A stretch of DNA of 64,000 nt, from NCBI GenBank assembly GCA_050305635.1, contig JBNLFS010000079.1, forward strand, positions 1-64,000, read 5' to 3'. How positions within the stretch are numbered: position 1 is the first letter of the stretch; every line of letters starts with the position of its first letter. This document shows positions 37,830 to 46,587 of this stretch, one piece after another. Both the position numbers and the translations under genes were made by a program. This DNA comes from Thiodiazotropha sp050305635 (lineage in GTDB: Bacteria; Pseudomonadota; Gammaproteobacteria; Chromatiales; Chromatiaceae). The notes beneath the pieces are model-generated. The model searched no databases. It saw nothing but the letters and a program-made list of their open reading frames with translations, and was not told the DNA's origin.

Positions 37830-40800
37830 TCAAAGCGGGTCTGCCGAAAATGACTTCAATGCATCCAGTATCGACGGATAACCGAAGTTATCCACCCGAT
37901 GTCGCAGCTCGCGACCCAACGCCTCGTCTTGATGCGCGATCTGCTCGACGATTGCGCTGATATTCACCTGATCCAGTGAGTGCAGGGCCTGTTCGAGATC
38001 CCGCCGCAAGGTCTTATCCAAACGGGACAAAGCCCGTAGAGATTGCGCACCGCGTACCGCATCCCGCTCTGAGTGATCGAAACGAACCTCGAAACGGACG
38101 CCCAGTTGTCTCGTCAGACAGCTGTAAATATCGCTGAAACGGAAAGGTTTACGAACGTAATCGTCCACCCCTGAGTTTGACATCTCAAGCTCCTCTTCCT
38201 TGAAGGCCGAGGCCGTGACCATGACGATTTTCACCGCTTCACCCCCCGGCCGACCACGGATTTCCCGTGTCGCTTCGAGGCCGTCCATGATGGGCATACG
38301 GCGGTCCATCCAGATCAAGTGGGGGTGCCAGGCGACGAACTGCTCCACGCAGTCCGCCCCGTTTTCCGCAATCCTCGCTTCGTAGCCCAGATCTTCCATC
38401 AACCGGACCAGCAACCTCTGGTTGTCGGGTTGATCCTCGGCGATCAGAATCCGGTAAACCGGTTCACCGGGCGCCCGCCCGGTAACGTCTCCCGAACGCA
38501 CCTCATCCGGCTCTGCCATCTCGGAGGGATTGACCGTCTCCAGCGGCAGTTCCACACGAAACAGAGAGCCCTTTCCCGGTTCGCTCTCCACGCTGGCCGT
38601 TCCGCCCATCAGTTCCGCATACTGCAGCACGATGGAAAGCCCCAGCCCGGTTCCGCCCAGGGACGATGTCTCGGCCAGCTGAACGAAGGGACGAAACAAC
38701 AGCGCCCGATCCGCCTCACCGATCCCCGGCCCCGTATCTTCGATCTCGATACGCAAATGCTGCCGGGTATTTCCCTTGACCCCGATCCGCACAATCACGC
38801 CACCCTGCTCGGTAAACTTCAAGGCGTTGCCCAACAGATTGACCAGGATCTGGCGCAACCGCGCTTCATCCCCTTTGATATAGCGAGGAAACTCCGACTC
38901 CTGATCGATGACGATCCATAACCCCTTCTCCCGGGCACGCAGCTGCATCATCTCGACCACTTCCCTGACCAGTCCCTCCAGGTCCAGACTGCGAATCTCA
39001 AGCTGCAGTTTACCCGCTTCGATCTTGGCGATCTCGAGCACATCGTTGATCAGTTTCAACAGATGCTCACCGCTCTGATTGATGATTTTCAGATTGTCAT
39101 GCTGCGCCCGGCTCAGGGTCTCATCCTGTCGCATCAGGTGAGAAAAACCGAGGATGGCGTTGAGCGGGGTGCGCAGCTCATGACTCATGTTGGCGAGAAA
39201 AACACTCTTCGCCTTGTTAGCGGACTCCGCCTCGTCCCGGGCCAGACGCAACTCCTCGGTCCGATGCGCAACCATCTCTTCCAGATGCTCTTTGTGGGCG
39301 CGCAGTTCCTTCTCCACCTGACGACGCTCTATCAGCAACTGCATACGGTCGAGTGTCACTGCCATGTGGCTCGCCAGAGTGGTCAGGTACTCCTGCTCGG
39401 CCAGAGAAGGACAGCGAACGCCCTGACTGCCGTAGGTTCCGGTACTGAGCGTGCCGATGCGGCGATCCGAAAGGAAGATCGGTACATTGACGATGGTGCG
39501 CAGCCCCATCGCCCGCACCAGGTCTTTGTTGGTGCGCGGATCGCTCTCCGCATCCTCGACGACGACGATCTCCTGAGAGGCGGCGATCGCCTCCAGCATC
39601 GGATCGCCGGCGATCGGCAAAGTCGCCACATGCTCACTGATCTTGTCACTCAAGCTGCCGCTCTTATCCAGAACCCTGAAGCAGCTCTTATCGTCGCACA
39701 AGAGGTAAACCGCCAGGAAACGATAATCGAGCATGACGGCGACTTCATCCTGCGCGGCGCCCACCACCTCCGCGCTGGACTGCGCCTGTTCCAGGCGACG
39801 GGAAAGCCGCAACAGGGATTGGGCGAAGCGTTCCCGCTGCTGCAACGCATGTTCCGCCTCTTTACTCTCGGTGATGTCGGGGAAGGTCACGAATCCGGCA
39901 ATGAGATTGTTCTCATTGTCATAGATGGGCGAACCGGACACCATTTCCCAACGACGGCTGCCATCCTTTCTCACAACCAGCATTTCCAGGTTTCGGGTCA
40001 CTTCGCCCCGTAAGGCCCGCGCCAAAGGCATGGCATCATGGGGGACGAAATTGCCTTGAGTGTCGTAGTCCTTCCAGGATGCTTTCAAATCCTGCAGGTG
40101 AATCCCCGGCACCGTATTCGGTTCATCACTGATCTGCAGAAAGTCGGCGCAGGCCTGATTGAAGATCAGTTCGCCGGTGTTTTTGACCAACGCCATGGGC
40201 ACTGGCGACTGCTCTACGACACCTTCGAACAACGTACGCGCATCCGTCAGCTCCTTTTCCATCTGTTTACGCGTTGTAATGTCGGTCACCATGGCGAAAG
40301 AGCCCCTGAACTGCCCCGCTTCGTCCACCACCGGCGTGGCGGAGATCAGCACCCAGAGTGTCGATCCGTCCTTGCGTCTCAAGCGCCTTTCGTAGGCTTC
40401 CGAGAGATACATTCTGCGATTGGCGATCTTCTGTTCGTGATCGGCCAGATCCTCCTCGAAAAGAAAGTCCGACACCTGGCGCCCCAGCATCTCGTCCCGG
40501 GTGCATCCAAGCATCTCAGCCATGTGCGCATTGACGAAGGAGGTAACGAATGCCACATCCTGGCCCCAGATGCCCTCGCGTGCGGTATCGAAGATACGCC
40601 GATAACGGGCTTCGCTGTCACGCAGATCACGCAGCGTCAGCAGACTGCTCAATCCGTCTGCGAGTCGCCAGCCGATCTCTTCGAACAGATGAATCTCCTC
40701 TTCGTTCCAGACCCGTTCGTGACTGCACTGGATCATGGCGAAACCCCAGGGTTTTCCGCTCTTCGGATAGATCGCCATCACAATCCCGGACTTATCGCCG

Positions 40801-42308
40801 TGGGCCTGCAGATCGATTGGAAGAGGAAAATCGGTGCCCGCTCCGAACACCAGAGGATGTTCGTGCTGCAGTGACCATCGGTGCATGGCCGCCACTTCCG
40901 GCGACATGGGAATCTCCGGTCCGATGGAGGAGATACCGGGCCAGTGGCTCTTGTAACGCTCCATCGGGACACTCCAGGTCGGACTGTCAGGATCCAGGGG
41001 ATAGACCAGGGAAGCGCGGTCGCAGTCGAAGATCTCAAGTACCTCATCCAGGGTGGAGCGCATCATGGTTTCCAGATCATCGGCCCCCTGGATGGACCGG
41101 TTGATGCGGTCCATGTTGGCCAGAAAATCGATATGGATCTGGCGTTCCTGTTCAGCCTCCCTCAGGGCCGTGATATCCCGTCCGACCGACAGCAGACTGA
41201 CCACTTCGCCATCGGTGTCGAACTCCGGCAAAACCACGAATTGCAGAAACAGCTCTTTGCCGAGAGCATTGGTCCAGGAAAATTCGATGGCCTGACGCGA
41301 ACCGCTGATCAGCGCCCGCTGCAGCGCGCTCAGGTATTCCGAGTTGACCGCACGGGGTACGCGGGGAATCTCTTCGACGGAAACATTGACCACCTCGTCG
41401 TAGCTTAACCCGCTGGCCTTCTCCCAGGCAGGATTCACATACACCCGCTGCAGCTGGGTATCGTAGCGAACAATGAGATCCGGACTGTGCTCGACCAGAC
41501 TTCGAAATTCCTGCTCCTGCAGCTGCAGCGCCTGTTCCACACGCTTGCGCTCGGTGATGTCGACCAATGAAACATAGACCCGAGCCAGAGATTCCTCATA
41601 GCCTGGGCAGACCACGAACTCGATCGTGACATCACGTGGCTCCCCATCCAGGGTCTTGACCTGGGCATCCCGGCGAATCTTCGTTCTACCCTGCCAAAGA
41701 TCCAGCAACTCTTCCTGGAATACCGCATAGGACTCCGGGGTGAATGTGTCGACCAGACCGATCAACAAGGCTTCCTTGGTTTCCGCCCGATGCAATCGCA
41801 GCGCCGCTTGATTCACACGGACGATTTTTGCCATTCCGACACACTGATGGATCAGCTGCGGATGTTGATTCATATAGTCTTCGAGATTATGTACCCCTTT
41901 TCGCCGCAACTGATCGAACCACTTTTTGATGGCGGAATAATCCTCTTCCCAGATGGGTACCGGGGAGTTTTCGAACAGCAGCCGATAGCGGGTCTCGCTC
42001 TCTGACAGCCGAAGGGAATCCGCTTGCAGGCTGGTGATCACGGGTGTGATGCGTTCGATTCCGAAGGCCATAAAAAACGAGATCGCCAAGGCGACCAGCT
42101 CCACGGCAAGATCCACCTGCACCGCCTCTTCGGACTGCAGAACTTGACCGAGACTGATTCCCCGCCGCACTGCCATCAGGGCAATGCCTGCCGCAATCAA
42201 GCTCCAGGCCAGACCTCGTCCCGTGATGCGAATCAAACGCAACGCGAAATAGACCGCTACGATCTGTAGCATCAGCGAGACGACCAGAACGGTCACGGTC
42301 ACCGTCAT
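37830..42308 (-). CDS. Giant hybrid sensor kinase with multiple PAS and GAF domains
   Basis: Inner-membrane hybrid kinase of 1,492 aa. Three or four N-terminal membrane helices (about residues 1-90) lack a large periplasmic domain. PAS-type units follow (YRLLFENSPVPIWEEDY, FRSLVEHSPDLIVRYD, YRRIFDTAREGIWGQD, LFEGVVEQSPVPMALV), with GAF-like segments between and after them. The DHp domain has His1043 (SHELRTP); ATPase motifs include GNALKFTE, DTGPGI and GGTGLGLSI. The receiver has Asp1335 (MDRRMP). The kinase core, receiver and last 75 residues are closely related to the kinase at 6.95-9.5 kb. ATG 42308 has GGAG 11 bases upstream; a TTG at 42332 is an alternative. Confidence 0.9.
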   Translation of the reverse strand: MTVTVTVLVVSLMLQIVAVYFALRLIRITGRGLAWSLIAAGIALMAVRRGISLGQVLQSEEAVQVDLAVELVALAISFFMAFGIERITPVITSLQADSLRLSESETRYRLLFENSPVPIWEEDYSAIKKWFDQLRRKGVHNLEDYMNQHPQLIHQCVGMAKIVRVNQAALRLHRAETKEALLIGLVDTFTPESYAVFQEELLDLWQGRTKIRRDAQVKTLDGEPRDVTIEFVVCPGYEESLARVYVSLVDITERKRVEQALQLQEQEFRSLVEHSPDLIVRYDTQLQRVYVNPAWEKASGLSYDEVVNVSVEEIPRVPRAVNSEYLSALQRALISGSRQAIEFSWTNALGKELFLQFVVLPEFDTDGEVVSLLSVGRDITALREAEQERQIHIDFLANMDRINRSIQGADDLETMMRSTLDEVLEIFDCDRASLVYPLDPDSPTWSVPMERYKSHWPGISSIGPEIPMSPEVAAMHRWSLQHEHPLVFGAGTDFPLPIDLQAHGDKSGIVMAIYPKSGKPWGFAMIQCSHERVWNEEEIHLFEEIGWRLADGLSSLLTLRDLRDSEARYRRIFDTAREGIWGQDVAFVTSFVNAHMAEMLGCTRDEMLGRQVSDFLFEEDLADHEQKIANRRMYLSEAYERRLRRKDGSTLWVLISATPVVDEAGQFRGSFAMVTDITTRKQMEKELTDARTLFEGVVEQSPVPMALVKNTGELIFNQACADFLQISDEPNTVPGIHLQDLKASWKDYDTQGNFVPHDAMPLARALRGEVTRNLEMLVVRKDGSRRWEMVSGSPIYDNENNLIAGFVTFPDITESKEAEHALQQRERFAQSLLRLSRRLEQAQSSAEVVGAAQDEVAVMLDYRFLAVYLLCDDKSCFRVLDKSGSLSDKISEHVATLPIAGDPMLEAIAASQEIVVVEDAESDPRTNKDLVRAMGLRTIVNVPIFLSDRRIGTLSTGTYGSQGVRCPSLAEQEYLTTLASHMAVTLDRMQLLIERRQVEKELRAHKEHLEEMVAHRTEELRLARDEAESANKAKSVFLANMSHELRTPLNAILGFSHLMRQDETLSRAQHDNLKIINQSGEHLLKLINDVLEIAKIEAGKLQLEIRSLDLEGLVREVVEMMQLRAREKGLWIVIDQESEFPRYIKGDEARLRQILVNLLGNALKFTEQGGVIVRIGVKGNTRQHLRIEIEDTGPGIGEADRALLFRPFVQLAETSSLGGTGLGLSIVLQYAELMGGTASVESEPGKGSLFRVELPLETVNPSEMAEPDEVRSGDVTGRAPGEPVYRILIAEDQPDNQRLLVRLMEDLGYEARIAENGADCVEQFVAWHPHLIWMDRRMPIMDGLEATREIRGRPGGEAVKIVMVTASAFKEEELEMSNSGVDDYVRKPFRFSDIYSCLTRQLGVRFEVRFDHSERDAVRGAQSLRALSRLDKTLRRDLEQALHSLDQVNISAIVEQIAHQDEALGRELRHRVDNFGYPSILDALKSFSADPL

Positions 42309-42395
42309 CAACACACCACTCCGTGATTCCAAAGAAAGGCGCTCACAGCTGAGCGCAGTGAACCCATCTCATACAAACAGGTCGATGAAACTCGC

Positions 42396-42950
42396 TCAGG
42401 CGTCGCGGCAAAGTCCCTTCTCAACCTGCATACGGGTCTCCGGTCCTGAGAGTTGCTCGATCAGTGCCAGGGCGAAGTCCATGGCGGTTCCCGGCCCGCG
42501 GGAGGTGATGACGCCCTCGTCCCGGATCACCGGGGCATCCAGAAGCGTGACGCCTTTGAGATTCAGCGATTCCAGAACACCGGGATAGCCTGTCGCCTGT
42601 CGCCCATCGAGCAAGCCGGCGGCCGCCAGCACCTTGGGGGCGGCGCAGATCGCTGCGATGTAGCGACCCTGCTCATGCAGGCGCTTGAGGAGCGTATGGA
42701 TTCTCGGGTCTGCCTGAAGATGATCGGCACCCGGCTGCCCCCCGGGCAAAACGATCATATCGAACGCTTCATCGAGCACCTGATCCAGGGTGGTATCGGG
42801 CACCAGGGTGATGCCTCGCGAAGCCTTGACCGGCTGCCCATCCAGGCCCGCGGTGACGACCTGGATCCCGGCGCGGGTCAAAAGATCTGTGATGGTGACA
42901 GCTTCAAGCTCTTCACAGCCTTGGGCGAGGGGGACGAGGACGCGTGCCAT
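42396..42950 (-). CDS. yajL: DJ-1/PfpI-family protein YajL
   Basis: DJ-1 superfamily protein of 184 aa, the YajL/ThiJ branch linked to oxidative or glycation stress and proposed as a deglycase or chaperone. Seen: VLVPLAQGCEELEAVTITDLL with the conserved Glu, LPGGQPGADHL, and the nucleophile Cys in AAICAAPKVLA. The ATG at 42950 is the family start, and the gene overlaps the 3' end of the deacetylase gene upstream by 73 bases in another frame, so translation is probably coupled. Confidence 0.92.
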   Translation of the reverse strand: MARVLVPLAQGCEELEAVTITDLLTRAGIQVVTAGLDGQPVKASRGITLVPDTTLDQVLDEAFDMIVLPGGQPGADHLQADPRIHTLLKRLHEQGRYIAAICAAPKVLAAAGLLDGRQATGYPGVLESLNLKGVTLLDAPVIRDEGVITSRGPGTAMDFALALIEQLSGPETRMQVEKGLCRDA

Positions 42951-43699
42951 GTTGATCTCCCACTGAAAACGATTTCCGATACCGGTACCAGTTCGATGCC
43001 TAGCCGGGCGAGCGTCGGCAGCACCTCCCGCAACACTTTGATTGTAGCAGGATAAGGATGACCGATACCGATGGCGCTGCCCTTTTTCCGCGCCAGAGCC
43101 ACCAATTTGTGGAGCTGTCTCCTGACCGAGTCCTCATCCGGGGTATTGTCGAGAAAGATGTCCCGTCTACTGCTGGGTATCTGCTGGATGTTCGCCACCC
43201 GTTCCGCCACCGTCAAGTCGGTGGTGCGGCTGTCGATGAAATAGAGGCCTTCACGGCGTAACTCCCCCATCAGCCAGCGCATCGCGGTGGGGTCGCGGGT
43301 CAACAGGCTGCCCATGTGGTTGTTCACTCCGGAGAGGTAGGGCACCGACGAGAGGTTGCGCCGCAGGGTGCGCAGAAACCGCTCCCGGGACATCTCCAGG
43401 GTCAGCGCGCCCCGCCCCAGCGGCAGGCCATTGTCGGACTCCATGGGCAGGTGCAGCATGATCTCTTTGCCCCGCTCATGGGCCAGAGAGGCAAGATCCC
43501 AGGCAAAGGGGGTTTGCGGCAAAAATGCCAGGGTAACCGGCCCGGGGAGCGCGATCAGCTGCTCCCCCAAAACCTTCTGATTTCCCAGGTCATCGATGAT
43601 CAGGCCGATGCGGACCTCTCGACCCACCTCCTGTTCTGCGGCGCCGACCATTCCGGCCAACAGCATCCAGCATCCGATCTTTAACAAGGTTTTCAACAT
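42878..43699 (-). CDS. Divergent polysaccharide deacetylase family protein
   Basis: Exported protein of about 273 aa with a signal peptide (LLKIGCWMLLAGMVGAA). Seen: IGLIIDDLGNQ (the DD pair of NodB-like folds), LAFLPQTPFA, IMLHLPMES, GVNNHMGSLLT and GSAIGIGHPYPAT. This divergent (YibQ-type) family is typically found with envC, ctpA and gpmI, as here, and is thought to act in cell-wall or division-related hydrolysis. The ATG at 43699 opens the signal peptide; a more distal start at 43747 is unlikely. The last 23 residues are not family-like and overlap yajL. Confidence 0.86.
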   Translation of the reverse strand: MLKTLLKIGCWMLLAGMVGAAEQEVGREVRIGLIIDDLGNQKVLGEQLIALPGPVTLAFLPQTPFAWDLASLAHERGKEIMLHLPMESDNGLPLGRGALTLEMSRERFLRTLRRNLSSVPYLSGVNNHMGSLLTRDPTAMRWLMGELRREGLYFIDSRTTDLTVAERVANIQQIPSSRRDIFLDNTPDEDSVRRQLHKLVALARKKGSAIGIGHPYPATIKVLREVLPTLARLGIELVPVSEIVFSGRSTWHASSSPSPKAVKSLKLSPSQIF

Positions 43700-43904
43700 G
43701 TCGCAGGGTACGCGGTCCGCCGTGTCGTTTGGCTGTGGGTTGCCCACGGAGACAAACTCCGTCGACCACCCAGGCGTGTATCCAGATTCCGAGGGTCAAC
43801 GGATCAGCGGTGAGACCCACCCGGCATCGAGTCAGGGCGGGGCTGCCTCTGCGCCTCTGCCTGCAACGCGACTTCAGAACCTAAGACCGGGCTCGCGGCA
43901 ACAC

Positions 43905-45245
43905 TCAACCCTCACTGCCTCGCTTGCCGAGGATCGTGAGACCCTTGAGCAGATTCAGCGCTTCACCCAGTTGATAGTCCTTATCGGCCAATGACTCCTG
44001 CTCTTGATCCGATTCGGATGCCGTACCCTCTCCCGCCGGTTTTTCTGCGCCCACGCCGGCACCATTACCGTTCTCCAGATGACCGGACAGGTTCGATTCC
44101 TTGATCGGATCCTGCTCCTTCTCCACCTTGGAAAGGGTCAGGTTCTCGAGTTTGATGTCCGGGGTGATTCCCTCGGCCTGAATGGAGCGTCCCGACGGGG
44201 TGTAGTAACGCGCCGTGGTGAGCTTCACCGCCGCGGTATCGCTGATCGGGATGATGGTCTGCACCGAACCCTTTCCGAAGGTGCGGCTGCCCATGATGAC
44301 CGCCCGGTGATGGTCCTGCAACGCCCCCGCTACGATCTCCGATGCGGAAGCCGAACCCTCATTCACCAGCACCACGATAGGCGCTCCGTTGAGCACATCG
44401 TCCGGGGCGGCTTCGAAACGCAGCTGGGAATCGTGCTCGCGCCCCTCGGTGTAGACGATCAGTCCCGATTCCAGGAACGCATCGCTGACCGAGACCGCGG
44501 CATTCAGAACGCCGCCCGGGTTGTTGCGCAGATCCAGCACCAGTCCGAGCAGCTCCCCGCCGGACTCATCCTTCATCCGGCTGATGGCCTTGAGCATGTC
44601 CCGGGCCGTCTTGGTCTGGAACTGGGAGATGCGCAGGTAGGCATACTGTTTGTCGAGGAGACGACTCTTGACGCTTGCCACGCGGATGATGTCTCGCACC
44701 ACGACGATCTTGATCGGCTTCTCCACGCCCTTGCGGATAATGGACAGCTCCAGAGGGGTTCCGGGCTTGCCGCGCATCATGGACACCGCCTCGTTGAGGG
44801 TCATGCCCTTCACCGGAGTGTCGTCCAGGCGCACGATCAGATCGCCGCTGCGCACTCCGGCGCGGGCTGCGGGCGTATCGTCGATCGGGGAGATGACTTT
44901 GACGAAACCGTCTTCCATACCCACTTCGATACCCAGTCCGCCAAATTCGCCGCGGGTTCCGACCTGGAGATCGGAGTACTCCTCCGCATCCAGGTAGTTG
45001 GAATGGGGATCAAGACCGGAAACCATGCCGCGGATGGCATTCTCGAGCAGCTCCTGATCGTCCACCGGCTCCACATAGTTCGCCTTGATGCGGCCGAAAA
45101 TATCCGCGAATATCCGCAGCTCTTCCAGGGGAAGGGCGTTGTCCTGTGGGGCCGGCTCTGCGCGCAGCGACCCGGAAATCAGCAGCCCGGTTGCCAGCAG
45201 CAGCGCGAAAGTCACGCGGATTTTATGCTCGAAGTTGTATTTCAT
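43905..45245 (-). CDS. ctpA: Carboxy-terminal processing protease (S41 family)
   Basis: Periplasmic Ser-Lys protease of 446 aa. A signal peptide (FALLLATGLLISGSLRA) precedes a PDZ domain (EFGGLGIEVGMEDGFVKVIS, in parts) and the S41 core, with nucleophile Ser in NEGSASASEIVAG and Lys in SRTFGKGSVQ. A low-complexity Glu/Gly-rich segment (about residues 380-425) comes before the last helix. CtpA-type enzymes trim envelope proteins and regulate peptidoglycan hydrolases, fitting its place downstream of envC. Confidence 0.93.
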   Translation of the reverse strand: MKYNFEHKIRVTFALLLATGLLISGSLRAEPAPQDNALPLEELRIFADIFGRIKANYVEPVDDQELLENAIRGMVSGLDPHSNYLDAEEYSDLQVGTRGEFGGLGIEVGMEDGFVKVISPIDDTPAARAGVRSGDLIVRLDDTPVKGMTLNEAVSMMRGKPGTPLELSIIRKGVEKPIKIVVVRDIIRVASVKSRLLDKQYAYLRISQFQTKTARDMLKAISRMKDESGGELLGLVLDLRNNPGGVLNAAVSVSDAFLESGLIVYTEGREHDSQLRFEAAPDDVLNGAPIVVLVNEGSASASEIVAGALQDHHRAVIMGSRTFGKGSVQTIIPISDTAAVKLTTARYYTPSGRSIQAEGITPDIKLENLTLSKVEKEQDPIKESNLSGHLENGNGAGVGAEKPAGEGTASESDQEQESLADKDYQLGEALNLLKGLTILGKRGSEG

Positions 45246-45321
45246 CGATGATTCCTACTCAATTGGATTCCAGACCGCAGGATGCGGTCCTGCGCCTGAT
45301 GATATGTATCCGGGGCGCCAT

Positions 45322-46587
45322 TCACAGTGGCCGTGCCGAAGCCTTCCCGGTTACTGATGCCGTTCGATCCGCCCGGGTTCCCGGAACAGTCGCCGCGTTC
45401 GCCGCAATCACCCGCCCCCGCACCCGCTGACACCAGAGCGAGGGATTGACCGGTTGACCGTTATGGCGAATACCGAAATAGATACCGGATGTAGCGCGTC
45501 CGCCACTGTTGCCCACCTGGGCCACCACCTCGCCGGGCTCGACCCATTCCCCGGTCTCCTTGAACAGGCTCTGGTTATGTCCGTACAGACTCATGAAGCC
45601 GTCGCCATGATCGATGATCAGCAACAGACCGAACCCACGCAACCAGTCAGCGAAGGCCACCCGGCCATGGTGAATGGCCCGCACCTCCTGGCCTTCCGGC
45701 GCGGCGATCATCACTCCGTCCCATTTCAACTTGCCGACCTCCCGATAGGTGCCGAACGAGGCCACCAGCCGGCCCCGGGACGGCCAGGGTAGTTTACCCT
45801 TGCGGGTGCTGAACGGCACATGGGCATCGGAAGAGAGCGGGATATCCACCAGCGCCTGCTGAATATCGGTCAGCAGGGTTTGCAGCTGCTTCTCGTCCGT
45901 CTTGAGACTTTCCAGTTCCTGCCCCTCGCTCTGCATGCGGCTGTTGAGACTGGCGATGATCTCCTTGCGGCCCTGCTGTGCGGCCTCCAGCTGGCTGATC
46001 TGGGCATGATTCTTCGCCAGCAGCTGTTGCAGCCGTTGCTCTTCCTGGGCAATGGTCCTTTCAATAGCGTTCAATTGCTGAAGATTCTTGCGAATCTGCT
46101 CCATCTGCTCGACACGGGCGGAATTGAAGTAATCGTAATACACCATCACCCGGCTGACTACCGCCGGATCCTCTTGATTGAGCAGGATTTTCATTTTCTC
46201 TTGGCGGCCCATGGCGTAGGCCGCGCGGATCTGCCGCTCCAAAGTCGAGTGGTGCTGATCCAGGCGTAACCGCGCATCGGCCCGCTCACCCTCCAGCTCC
46301 CCGAGGCGGCGTTTTTGCCGCTCCAGACTCTGCTCGGTGGCACGAATGCTCCGCGCCATGGCGCCGATCTGGGTCTCTGTCTCTTGCAGCGCCCGGCTCT
46401 GGTTCTCCCGCTCACCCTCCGTGGAGCGCAGCCGATCCTGGAGGGACTGGATCCGGTTCTTGACCTGCTCGAGTTTCTGCTGAGTGTCCCCCTCCGAAGT
46501 TTCCGCCTGAGCGGGTTGAACCGCCAACCAGCTCGGAAGTAACAGACACACGAACCAAAGGCCGCGCAACCGCAGCACCTCGTTCAA
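45322..46587 (-). CDS. envC: Murein hydrolase activator EnvC
   Basis: Periplasmic coiled-coil protein of 421 aa that activates division amidases AmiA/AmiB. Signal peptide, then coiled coil over about residues 30-250, then a degenerate LytM/M23 domain. The LytM metal site is broken: the first His position reads WDGVMIAA and the final H-x-H is reduced (YFGIRHNG), while LYGHNQS remains. This is the expected non-catalytic activator pattern. The C terminus extends about 35 residues beyond the usual NPSLW end. It overlaps gpmI by four bases. Confidence 0.93.
   Translation of the reverse strand: MNEVLRLRGLWFVCLLLPSWLAVQPAQAETSEGDTQQKLEQVKNRIQSLQDRLRSTEGERENQSRALQETETQIGAMARSIRATEQSLERQKRRLGELEGERADARLRLDQHHSTLERQIRAAYAMGRQEKMKILLNQEDPAVVSRVMVYYDYFNSARVEQMEQIRKNLQQLNAIERTIAQEEQRLQQLLAKNHAQISQLEAAQQGRKEIIASLNSRMQSEGQELESLKTDEKQLQTLLTDIQQALVDIPLSSDAHVPFSTRKGKLPWPSRGRLVASFGTYREVGKLKWDGVMIAAPEGQEVRAIHHGRVAFADWLRGFGLLLIIDHGDGFMSLYGHNQSLFKETGEWVEPGEVVAQVGNSGGRATSGIYFGIRHNGQPVNPSLWCQRVRGRVIAANAATVPGTRADRTASVTGKASARPL

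Noticed and set aside
44004..45251. 415-residue open frame on the plus strand across ctpA
   Set aside because: It mirrors ctpA codon by codon and has shadow-like His/Arg/Asp composition.
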